Below, piece after piece: positions 1 to 7,256 of a DNA stretch of 64,000 nt. The stretch's first letter is position 1. The number at the start of each line of letters is the position of its first letter. This stretch comes from Arcobacteraceae bacterium (lineage in GTDB: Bacteria > Campylobacterota > Campylobacteria > Campylobacterales > Arcobacteraceae), in contig JALNYH010000008.1 of NCBI GenBank assembly GCA_023229945.1, positions 9,396 through 73,395 on the forward strand, written 5' to 3'. The notes below the pieces were generated by a model that was given only the letters and a program-made list of their open reading frames with translations, ran no database searches and was not told the origin of the DNA. The translations under genes and the position numbers were made by a program.

Positions 1-1
1 A

Positions 2-1444
2 AACCTTATTATTGGTATTTTAATTTTTACTATTATAATTATTATGTTCGTAATACAAGTTATCTCAAAATCTATAGTAGCTCAACTTTCAACATTTCAA
101 TATGGTTTGTTATCATTCTTTGGATTTTTGAATAAAGAAACAAATAATGTAGAATTAATAAATATGAATTCCAAAGATGAATTTGGGACTATGTCCAAAG
201 TGGTCAATGAAAATATCACAAAAACGCAAAAGTTGATTATTCAAGATAATGAACTTATAGATGATGTGAAAAGAGTGGTTGCACAGGTTAAAAATGGTCA
301 TTTAAATCTAAAAGTAAAAAATGACACACAAAACCAAAGTTTGCAAGAACTAAAAAATACTTTCAATGAAATGTTGGATGTTTTAAATCAAAAAGTAGGG
401 ACTGATTTGAATAATATTTCAAAAGTTCTTGAAGACTTCTCAAAATATGATTTTACTACCAAAGTGCCGAATTCAAAAGGTGAGATAGAAGTATCTATAA
501 ATAATCTAGGGAATGAAATATCGGCGTTGTTAAAACAATCTTTAACAGTAGGTAAAACACTGGAAAATAGCTCAAATACCTTGATTTCAAATGTTGAAAT
601 ACTAAATAAAAGTGCAAATGAAGCAGCAGCCTCTTTGGAAGAGACAGCAGCTGCACTTGAAGAGATAACAAGTACTATTTCAAATAATACAAGTAGCATA
701 TCTCAAATGTCAACTTACTCAAATCAAGTAAGCCTTTCAGCGGAAAAAGGGCAAGAAATGGCAAGAAACACTACAACAGCCATGGATGATATCACTTCCC
801 AAGTAAATCTTATCAATGAAGCAATAGCTGTAATAGATCAGATAGCATTCCAAACAAATATTCTTTCACTCAATGCTGCAGTAGAAGCAGCAACTGCAGG
901 AGAAGCTGGAAAAGGGTTTGCAGTAGTTGCAGGAGAAGTGAGAAATCTAGCTTCAAGAAGTGCCGAAGCTGCAAAAGAGATAAAAGATATAGTGCAAAGA
1001 GCTACATCTAAAGCAAACCAAGGTAAAGATATCAGCAATGAAATGATTCAAGGATATGAAGAACTTCTAAGCAATATCACAAAAACAACCAATATGATAA
1101 ATCAAATATCAAATGCTTCAAAAGAACAAGAAGCTGGAATTGTACAAATAAATGATGCCGTAGCTTCTTTAGACCAACAAACCCAACAAAATGCGATGAT
1201 AGCAAGTCAAACTCAAGATATAGCTATTCAAACAGATGCTATAGCAAAAGAGATAGTTGAAGATGCTATTAAAAAAGAGTTTATTGGGAAAAATGAAATT
1301 TTAAATAAAAATTCAGAATCAAAAACTCAAGTTTCAGGAAACTCAACTCCACAAACTCAAACTAAATCAAATATACATAAGCCTGAATTACAAAAAATCA
1401 CACCAAAACAATCATCAAAAAATGATGAATGGGAGAGTTTTTAA
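2..1444 (+). CDS. Methyl-accepting chemotaxis protein, 3' part (5' end outside window)
   Basis: The reading frame is open from the first bases of the window, so the N-terminus and any periplasmic sensor lie upstream. The first ATG in frame (44) sits inside a transmembrane helix and is not the true start. Visible order: a hydrophobic helix, a HAMP-like linker, then a long coiled-coil signalling domain. The conserved hairpin tip (AFQTNILSLNAAVEAATAGE and the following GKGFAVVAGEVRNLA) would contact CheA and CheW. Alternating Glu/Gln/Ala patches flank the tip and are likely methylation sites. A Ser/Thr/Gln-rich tail ends in EWESF, which fits the xWxxF pentapeptide used by some receptors to tether CheR/CheB. 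The protein would sit in the inner membrane and pass ligand state to the flagellar motor. The ligand cannot be inferred from this part. Confidence 0.93.
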   Translation, partial: NLIIGILIFTIIIIMFVIQVISKSIVAQLSTFQYGLLSFFGFLNKETNNVELINMNSKDEFGTMSKVVNENITKTQKLIIQDNELIDDVKRVVAQVKNGHLNLKVKNDTQNQSLQELKNTFNEMLDVLNQKVGTDLNNISKVLEDFSKYDFTTKVPNSKGEIEVSINNLGNEISALLKQSLTVGKTLENSSNTLISNVEILNKSANEAAASLEETAAALEEITSTISNNTSSISQMSTYSNQVSLSAEKGQEMARNTTTAMDDITSQVNLINEAIAVIDQIAFQTNILSLNAAVEAATAGEAGKGFAVVAGEVRNLASRSAEAAKEIKDIVQRATSKANQGKDISNEMIQGYEELLSNITKTTNMINQISNASKEQEAGIVQINDAVASLDQQTQQNAMIASQTQDIAIQTDAIAKEIVEDAIKKEFIGKNEILNKNSESKTQVSGNSTPQTQTKSNIHKPELQKITPKQSSKNDEWESF

Positions 1445-1465
1445 GCTAGATTTTTCTAGCTTAAA
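1440..1465. terminator. Hairpin after the chemoreceptor gene, possible terminator
   Basis: An 11-bp perfect inverted repeat (TTTAAGCTAGA / TCTAGCTTAAA) with a 4-nt T loop overlaps the stop codon. There is no clear T-tract after the 3' arm, so termination strength is uncertain. Confidence 0.35.
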
Positions 1466-1466
1466 T

Positions 1467-1532
1467 CTATCGTTCTAATTCCCATATCCCTTGAACAATA
1501 CCGCTGATTTGTATTTTGTATCTAGTCATCAT
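1467..1532 (-). pseudogene. Short acylphosphatase / HypF N-terminus-like fragment
   Basis: A 21-codon minus-strand frame begins ATG-ATG after a purine-rich stretch and reads MMTRYKIQISGIVQGIW before ending in an early stop. The KI-x-x-x-G-x-VQG pattern is that of the first strand and phosphate loop of acylphosphatases, and of the acylphosphatase domain that opens HypF. The rest of a ~90-residue acylphosphatase is absent. It is most simply a decayed remnant. The match is short and could be chance. Confidence 0.25.
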
Positions 1533-1641
1533 AGCCTTTTTGGATATCTTTGGTTTATTGAGATTATAGTTTATTGTCGGTTAATTGTAGGTTAGGGGGA
1601 TTTTTATATTTTTATAATGCAGAAAATTTCAATTTATATTT

Positions 1642-1860
1642 TTGAACAACATATTGCTGATATGTATCAATAATATTACAATATTGGCTACTGAATTTTC
1701 GATTGATTTGGAATTTGTTGCAACTTCTATTGAGACTATGAAAAAACTACGAGATGATAAACTTCCTCGTTTGCTACAAGAGTATCAAATACAAGAGCAC
1801 AAGCAAAAGCATATATTGCAAGAAGTTTCAAAAAGGACTCTACAAGGGGCACTCAAATGA
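1642..1860 (+). CDS. Unrecognised small protein upstream of XRE-like regulator, possibly 5'-truncated
   Basis: This 72-codon frame can only start at TTG (1642); no ATG is available before the middle of the frame. Its stop overlaps the ATG of the next gene (ATGA at 1857-1860), which argues that at least the 3' half is truly translated and coupled to that gene. The C-terminal half is charged and helical (KKLRDDKLPRLLQEYQIQEH). An alternative ATG at 1617 opens a different frame (MQKISIYIFEQHIADMYQ) that stops near 1674. The gene may therefore be frameshifted, with a 5' part in one frame and a 3' part in the other. It could be the remains of a toxin or partner gene. No family is recognised. Confidence 0.35.
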   Translation: MNNILLICINNITILATEFSIDLEFVATSIETMKKLRDDKLPRLLQEYQIQEHKQKHILQEVSKRTLQGALK

Positions 1861-2228
1861 GCGATGAACTACTAAAAAAACTCCTACTTTCTCAAAAGAA
1901 TGCTAAAAAAAGACTAAAAAATAAGCTAAAAGCAAATAGTGCATTTGGAACTCTTACAGATGATGAAATAGCCAAAGTTTCGGCAATCAGGGCAAAGGAA
2001 TTAAGAGTTTCTCAAAATAAAAAACAAATAGATTTTAGCAAAGAAGCTATGCTAAGCTCCCCTACAACTTACTCAAATTTTGAACAAAAAGGGGCTATTT
2101 CTATGATAAATTTTATCAAAATCATGAGAACTTTTGGAAGACTTGAAGAGCTTGAAAAGCTACTTCTTACTACTACAAAAGAAGAGATAGATAGACTTGA
2201 AAAGGGGCGAAGGGAGAGGGTGAAATAA
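1857..2228 (+). CDS. HipB/XRE-like helix-turn-helix regulator (orphan antitoxin-like)
   Basis: This is a 123-residue protein. A charged N-terminal helix (~1-50) precedes a helix-turn-helix-like region (~50-105) with the spacing of XRE domains: RAKELRVSQNKKQIDFSKEA, then PTTYSNFEQKG and a leucine-rich end (GRLEELEKLL). Proteins of this shape usually precede a HipA-type kinase toxin and repress their own operon. No HipA follows here; the next gene is convergent. The start ATG overlaps the stop of the upstream small frame, indicating translational coupling. It is probably a DNA-binding antitoxin or regulator left without its partner, or one whose partner is the unrecognised upstream frame. Confidence 0.7.
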   Translation: MSDELLKKLLLSQKNAKKRLKNKLKANSAFGTLTDDEIAKVSAIRAKELRVSQNKKQIDFSKEAMLSSPTTYSNFEQKGAISMINFIKIMRTFGRLEELEKLLLTTTKEEIDRLEKGRRERVK

Positions 2229-2240
2229 GTCTTAGTATCT

Positions 2241-2522
2241 TTAAAACTTAATACGACCTCTTTTTCGAATAGGCTTAGTCTTGTCTTGCAAAATATCATC
2301 TAGTGAAAATATAGGTTTTTGTTTTGGATTTGCAATAATCTGAAAATCATCCAAACAATCAAGCACCAAAGAGATTTTCAAAAGAGAATCAAGAGAAATA
2401 TGCCCAGTAGATTCAAATCTCTTGATACTCCCTAGACTTACCCCACTTTTACTACTCAACCCCTCTTGAGTCAAATCCAAAGCAAGTCTTCGTTGTTTGA
2501 ATTTATCTTTTAGTTGATTCAT
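2241..2522 (-). CDS. XRE-family (HipB-like) transcriptional regulator
   Basis: This small DNA-binding protein has a typical XRE domain in its first ~65 residues (FKQRRLALDLTQEGLSSKSG then GSIKRFESTG) and a basic tail ending RKRGRIKF. I start it at the ATG giving MNQLKDKFKQRR, because the family begins there; an upstream ATG at 2558 would add 12 residues of poor match. HipB-type antitoxins of this length repress the hipBA operon through TATC(N)GATA-type operators. No hipA gene follows, since the gene ends 12 bp from the convergent regulator. Two palindromes matching such operators lie 145-220 bp upstream. It probably regulates itself, and perhaps the helicase gene that ends just upstream on the same strand. 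Confidence 0.8.
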   Translation of the reverse strand: MNQLKDKFKQRRLALDLTQEGLSSKSGVSLGSIKRFESTGHISLDSLLKISLVLDCLDDFQIIANPKQKPIFSLDDILQDKTKPIRKRGRIKF

Positions 2523-2666
2523 TATTGAAAATGGTGTTGAAATATTTATAGATAACATATTAGCTCTTAAGTATTTATTTTAGTTATTATAGCTAATATA
2601 TTATCTATTGTTGCTTAATATTTTATTAAAATGGTATAAACTGAAGATTGTAGAGTTTGTTTTTTG

Positions 2667-2684
2667 GTATCTGTTTTTAGATAC
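2667..2684. promoter_or_regulatory. Operator-like palindrome, copy 1
   Basis: GTATCTGTTTTTAGATAC consists of GTATCT and AGATAC arms around a T-rich centre. It lies upstream of the minus-strand XRE regulator and is repeated 60 bp away. HipB operators are known to be TATC...GATA palindromes, so binding by the neighbouring XRE protein is a reasonable inference. Confidence 0.5.
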
Positions 2685-2726
2685 TAATAGTATAGTTGGT
2701 GCCTTATGTGAAAGTCAATACTATAA

Positions 2727-2744
2727 GTATCTGTTTTTGGATAC
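2727..2744. promoter_or_regulatory. Operator-like palindrome, copy 2
   Basis: GTATCTGTTTTTGGATAC differs from copy 1 at one base and lies exactly 60 bp from it, close to the 3' end of the helicase gene. Between the copies are further ATACT/AGTAT half-sites. Paired copies an integral-turn distance apart suggest cooperative repressor binding. Confidence 0.5.
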
Positions 2745-2758
2745 TTATTCTTCATAGT

Positions 2759-5700
2759 TTATTGTACAATATCATCAGTTAGAATACTAGTTCTTTTGAT
2801 ATTAATACTGTCAATATATTTAATAAGTTTTCCAGTTAGTGATTGTGTGTCTTCAGCTAGTTTAGCTCTATTTCCAACAATGATAAATTTTTCTTTTGCT
2901 CTTGAAATTGCCACATTGATAATATTTGGTTTCTCTTCATTATTGTAAAATGAATTGGCACATGAATTTGTAGCTCCTACAGTTGTAGAAAAATAAATAA
3001 TTTCTCTTTCGCTTCCTTGAAATTTATGTACTGTTCCTGCAACCAAACCATCTAACTCTTCTTTTCTTATAATTTTGTTTAATTCATACTCTTGCTGTTT
3101 AAAAGGTGAAATAATCCCAATATTTTTCAATATTTCTTTTTTCTCTTCATGCGTTTTACAATCTATTAATCTTCGTTTTATATGATTAATAATGTCATTA
3201 GCTTCATGAGTATTGTATTTACTTCCATCTTTGCTTTGTGCATCAATAGTTGTTTCTATAAAATCAAAATGGCACTCTTGATTGCTGTTCCCTTTTTGAA
3301 GATTCATTATTCCATTATATATCTCTTGATTACAAAAATCAATAATATTATCTCTGCATCTAAAATGTTCCATTAACCATAAATCACCATCTAAAGTATG
3401 TTGAATATATGGATTTTTTATATAAACACTTTTATTGGCTAAAGACATAATACTAGAGTTTAAAACAGAAGCAAACTCTTTTACTTTGACAATATTTGGT
3501 TTTGATATATGCTTTTTTAATAAATATCCATTTATCTCTTCTTGTTTTGTTTTATATTCTGTGGGATTATCTTCATCTTTTTTAGATGATTTTCCTTTTA
3601 CACCCAAAGGATATACAGGTTCAATCTGTTTTTCATCTCCAAATACAAATACTCTTTTTGCAGTATAAATATTTACAGCATAAGGAGATAAAATCATACC
3701 TGCTTCATCGATTAGCATATTTTCGATATAACTCTCTTTTATGGGTAATACATTTCCAAAAGAGTGGCAAGTTGTATTTACAATTGGAAAAAATATACTC
3801 AAATATCGAAGCATTTGTTCTTGTGGCACAGAGGAAAAAGAAACATCTTGGCTTACTTTTTTATATGATGTTAAATTCCAGAATTTACCTTTTTGTTCTA
3901 GCGTATATGCTTTATTATTGACATAAACAAACTTATCTTCAAATAATCTTACAATCTCACTATTAGATAGTTTTCTTTCAATATTTAAATCATCATCTTT
4001 ATTTGTAAAAAGAAAATCACACTTTTTACATTTATAAATTTCATTGCCTTTTTCATTTTCTTTAGCATCAAGAGTATCTTTACTATCGCAGGCAAAACAT
4101 TTTTTTGTACTGATTTTACTTTTGTTTAATGAGTAAATTTCATATAAAAATAAGCCCTCCAAAAGATGTTTGGAGCATAAATAGATGTATGTTCGCAATT
4201 CTTTATCAGCATCTTGATATATGTCTTTTATCTTCTGTTCATATTCATCATAAAAAAATTTATCTGCTATCTCAAGTTTATTAATATTAACTTCAATATC
4301 TATAATCGTATTATTTATATCATTAATACTACAGTTATTCCAGCCTAATAGTTTAAATTCATCTTTGAAGTTTTGTTCTATCGCTTTTTTAGTATTTTGC
4401 AAGTTATTATGTATAAATATTATATTTGATTTTTTATCCTCTTCATATTTTTTTATAGATTGTGTATATTTTTCTTGAGTTTCTTGTAGTAGATTTTTAG
4501 TAAACATTTCAATATTGTTTATTTTATCATCGTATTGTTCTTCTATTTCATTCCTACTATTTTGGAAATTATCCTCAATGGTTTTATACTCTTTTTTATC
4601 CTCTTTTAAAATCTTCATATACAGCTTTTTAAAAAAATTATTTTGTGTAAAAAGTTTTTGTTGCTTTTCCATTTGCTCATTATATTGTTGAGTAACTGCT
4701 TTTATTTGTTCATTTTTATAACTTTCATTTTGTGTTACGAATAAATTTAAATCATTCTTTATTTTAAATAATGACTTCTCATATTCAAAATAAACATTAT
4801 CCTTTATATCTTTATACTGTTTACGAAGAGTATCTAGTTCTTTGGTATATGACTGTTCTAATACATTTATTTCATTATGATAATTTAAAATAGATTCTTT
4901 AATCGTTTCAATATTATCTTTTACAAAAGTTATAAAAAAATTATACTCTATTCTTGTTGTAGTTTTTTGTTGTTCTATATTTAATTTCTTACTTATATAT
5001 TCAATTAATCCTAATTCATTTACATCTACTTTTGAATTCAACCATCGATTTAACTCTTGATTGCGGATATTTAGCTCTTTTATAGTTTTATTAATCTCCT
5101 GATATAAAAATCTTGTAGCTAGAGATAGAGAATCCAAATGACGATTTTTTACAAATTCATCCTTACAAATTTCTCTAAATTGATTTAACTTAAATATATA
5201 CTCTTCAATATATAGCTTTGGTTTATTTTGTACTGAAGATACTAATTGATTAAGTGTTTGAAGAGATGTTGTAAATATAGGTTTATCTGGATTTGTTTCA
5301 TTTAAAGAATTGACTGTTTTAATAATAGGTACACTTAAACCTATATTGTTAAAATTATTTTCAATAGTCATATTTTTTTTATCACTATTTTTATATTGAA
5401 AGGTAAAGTTTGGGTCTATCCAACTTTCCATCAAAATTTTATCACTATCTTTTAGGGAAGTTCTTATTTCATTATATGCATCATAAATACCCTCGACAAT
5501 ATTATCTAATGCTCTATTATTTGTCGAATAAGATATAAGAGGGATAGAAAAACTAAATTTATCTTTTCTCGATAAAAACTCTTCATAGCATCTTAGAGCA
5601 TTTTTAGCTGTAATGTCTCCTATCATTGCTCTTAATAATGATGTTTTACCAGTTCCGGGAGGTCCATTAAATGCAATAATAGGAAGATTTGTGTTTGTAA

Positions 5701-6796
5701 TATTCATACAATATTTTTGTGAAGTAGTTAAATCATATTCACTACTTAATGAACCATAATGTCTTAAAGAGAGTTCATTATTTAGTGTTGGTGTCATGTT
5801 GATTGTTACATTGTCATTTTGCACTTTTTCATAAGGGACAGGTGAATATTTATATTTATTGCCTTTTAATAATAAAGATAATATATTATTTTCATCTATA
5901 GCAGCTTTTTCGATATAATTATATACTTTTAATAATCCTTGAATCACTTTATTATCTTTTTTCTTTGAAAGATTTTCAGCAAAAAAATATGGAGTATCTG
6001 AAATAACAATATTTTTATTTATCTCTTTTGTTTCTAAAATATTATTTAATTCTCTTTCAAAAATAGATCTTAAATTTTTAATTATTGACCTCTGTCCACC
6101 CTCTTCAAGTTCACTTTTATCAATTTCATTGTTTCCTTTTAAAGCCTTAATAACATCTAAAAAGTACTCAGCAAACTGCCTCATATTTTCTATGCTATTA
6201 CCTTTTGCATTATCTCTTCTTAATTTGTCTAAAACTTCTAAAAAACTAATATCTAACAATTCAAAAGGCTCAATAAAAAATGCTGGGTTTATCATAATTT
6301 GATTCCCATAAAATATATTTTCTTCAAAACTATCATTATTTTCAGTATCTAAAAATACATTGATAACTTTTTGAGCATTATCAAATGGATTTTCAATATC
6401 AACTATAGGAATCTTAATAAAAAATGGTGCAATATTTAAAAGATTATCTTTATCATCATTTACTTGAATCATTAATGGCGTGTAATAAAGATTTAATATT
6501 TCAGATGGGCTAATTTTATATTTTTTTGCTTGTTTTTTTTCAAATATATTATTGATATTATTAATAAAAATATTTTTACCATCTATTTGATTCTTTAATC
6601 CAAAAAAGAAATAAGCTAACTCACTACAATCTTTATTACTTTGTTCAATTCTGCCTTTTTCATCAAATATAAAATCTAAATAATAATCTGTTTCAAGAAC
6701 ATCTTTATAATAATTTAATACTTCTTTCACATATTGGTTAGACACTTCTTCACTTCCTATTTGCTTATAGATAAAATATATTAAACAATCTATCAT
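2759..6796 (-). CDS. Large Upf1/DNA2-like SF1 helicase with coiled coil and zinc ribbon
   Basis: This 1345-residue protein carries superfamily 1 helicase motifs. These are a Q-like motif (~350), Walker A GPPGTGKTS (~378-386), Walker B LIDEAG (~1025), motif III GDEKQIEP (~1055), motif V GTVHKFQGSERE (~1255) and motif VI NVAISRAKEKF (~1290). Between motifs I and II lie a long charged coiled coil (~600-860) and a four-cysteine zinc ribbon (CFACDS...CKKCDF, ~897-930). The first ~340 residues match nothing I recognise. Upf1-like helicases unwind DNA or RNA, and many stand-alone bacterial ones belong to anti-phage systems. The gene stands alone, next to orphan XRE regulators. A -10-like TATAAT sits only about 10 bp upstream of the ATG, so the transcript may be leaderless. 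The helicase fold is certain; a defence role is inference. Confidence 0.88.
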   Translation of the reverse strand: MIDCLIYFIYKQIGSEEVSNQYVKEVLNYYKDVLETDYYLDFIFDEKGRIEQSNKDCSELAYFFFGLKNQIDGKNIFINNINNIFEKKQAKKYKISPSEILNLYYTPLMIQVNDDKDNLLNIAPFFIKIPIVDIENPFDNAQKVINVFLDTENNDSFEENIFYGNQIMINPAFFIEPFELLDISFLEVLDKLRRDNAKGNSIENMRQFAEYFLDVIKALKGNNEIDKSELEEGGQRSIIKNLRSIFERELNNILETKEINKNIVISDTPYFFAENLSKKKDNKVIQGLLKVYNYIEKAAIDENNILSLLLKGNKYKYSPVPYEKVQNDNVTINMTPTLNNELSLRHYGSLSSEYDLTTSQKYCMNITNTNLPIIAFNGPPGTGKTSLLRAMIGDITAKNALRCYEEFLSRKDKFSFSIPLISYSTNNRALDNIVEGIYDAYNEIRTSLKDSDKILMESWIDPNFTFQYKNSDKKNMTIENNFNNIGLSVPIIKTVNSLNETNPDKPIFTTSLQTLNQLVSSVQNKPKLYIEEYIFKLNQFREICKDEFVKNRHLDSLSLATRFLYQEINKTIKELNIRNQELNRWLNSKVDVNELGLIEYISKKLNIEQQKTTTRIEYNFFITFVKDNIETIKESILNYHNEINVLEQSYTKELDTLRKQYKDIKDNVYFEYEKSLFKIKNDLNLFVTQNESYKNEQIKAVTQQYNEQMEKQQKLFTQNNFFKKLYMKILKEDKKEYKTIEDNFQNSRNEIEEQYDDKINNIEMFTKNLLQETQEKYTQSIKKYEEDKKSNIIFIHNNLQNTKKAIEQNFKDEFKLLGWNNCSINDINNTIIDIEVNINKLEIADKFFYDEYEQKIKDIYQDADKELRTYIYLCSKHLLEGLFLYEIYSLNKSKISTKKCFACDSKDTLDAKENEKGNEIYKCKKCDFLFTNKDDDLNIERKLSNSEIVRLFEDKFVYVNNKAYTLEQKGKFWNLTSYKKVSQDVSFSSVPQEQMLRYLSIFFPIVNTTCHSFGNVLPIKESYIENMLIDEAGMILSPYAVNIYTAKRVFVFGDEKQIEPVYPLGVKGKSSKKDEDNPTEYKTKQEEINGYLLKKHISKPNIVKVKEFASVLNSSIMSLANKSVYIKNPYIQHTLDGDLWLMEHFRCRDNIIDFCNQEIYNGIMNLQKGNSNQECHFDFIETTIDAQSKDGSKYNTHEANDIINHIKRRLIDCKTHEEKKEILKNIGIISPFKQQEYELNKIIRKEELDGLVAGTVHKFQGSEREIIYFSTTVGATNSCANSFYNNEEKPNIINVAISRAKEKFIIVGNRAKLAEDTQSLTGKLIKYIDSINIKRTSILTDDIVQ

Positions 6797-6821
6797 AAAT
6801 AAGATTATAATAAAATTAAAA
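6791..6821. repeat. 31-bp promoter-like repeat, copy at the helicase start
   Basis: It differs at two positions from 11613-11643 upstream of sbcD. Both share the exact core GATTATAATAAAATTAAAA, which on the minus strand contains a TATAAT -10 element. Similar sequence continues beyond the core in both places: TTTGAAA followed by AGATT-like blocks. Confidence 0.6.
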
Positions 6822-6930
6822 AATAACTAAATTTTGCAGAGAATAAAAACAATTTGAAATACTAGATTATATAAGTGTATTGATACAAATATCTTAATTT
6901 GATTTAGAATCTATTATGTTTCATAAGGAT

Positions 6931-7076
6931 TTGAGATTCCGTGTCAAGCACGGAATGACGGATAGTTGTCATACTAATACTGAATCTGTTATAGCGATAC
7001 CGAATCTGTCATGCTGATACTGAATCAAGTTCAGCATGACAGATTTAGTATCAGCATGATAGATGCTGTATCTTCT
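6931..7076. repeat. Repeat-rich intergenic block between the helicase and sbcC
   Basis: The gene-free stretch 6797-7256 holds several structures. There is an 8-bp hairpin (ATTCCGTG/CACGGAAT, 6936-6956). Three imperfect 20-bp tandem units begin ATAC-(T/C)GAATC at 6977, 6997 and 7017. A perfect 15-bp inverted repeat (AATCTGTCATGCTGA, arms 7003-7017 and 7031-7045) follows, then a further partial copy (TATCAGCATGATAGATGCTG). No coding frame fits. It resembles small mobile or extragenic palindromic repeats. There are no unique spacers of constant length, so it is not a CRISPR array. Confidence 0.7.
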
Positions 7077-7256
7077 TTGAATTTTGTATCAAATATGGGA
7101 TGGTATTATAATGAAAGGCTTTTGAGATTTTTATTTATAAAAGAAGATTACCAAATGTTGTGCTTGTACTATCCGTGAGACATCTTGAGTTCCGTAAAAG
7201 AGAAGAATAAGGAATAATGGCTATTTCATCCTACCCTTACAAAAAACAAAGACAAC

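Noticed and set aside
838..1038. Antisense frame in the chemoreceptor gene
   Set aside because: It is a shadow of the conserved signalling domain on the other strand, with biased codons of the sense gene and no ribosome site.
6977..7045. CRISPR array
   Set aside because: The 20-bp units are contiguous, with no spacers of constant length, and no cas genes are in the window.
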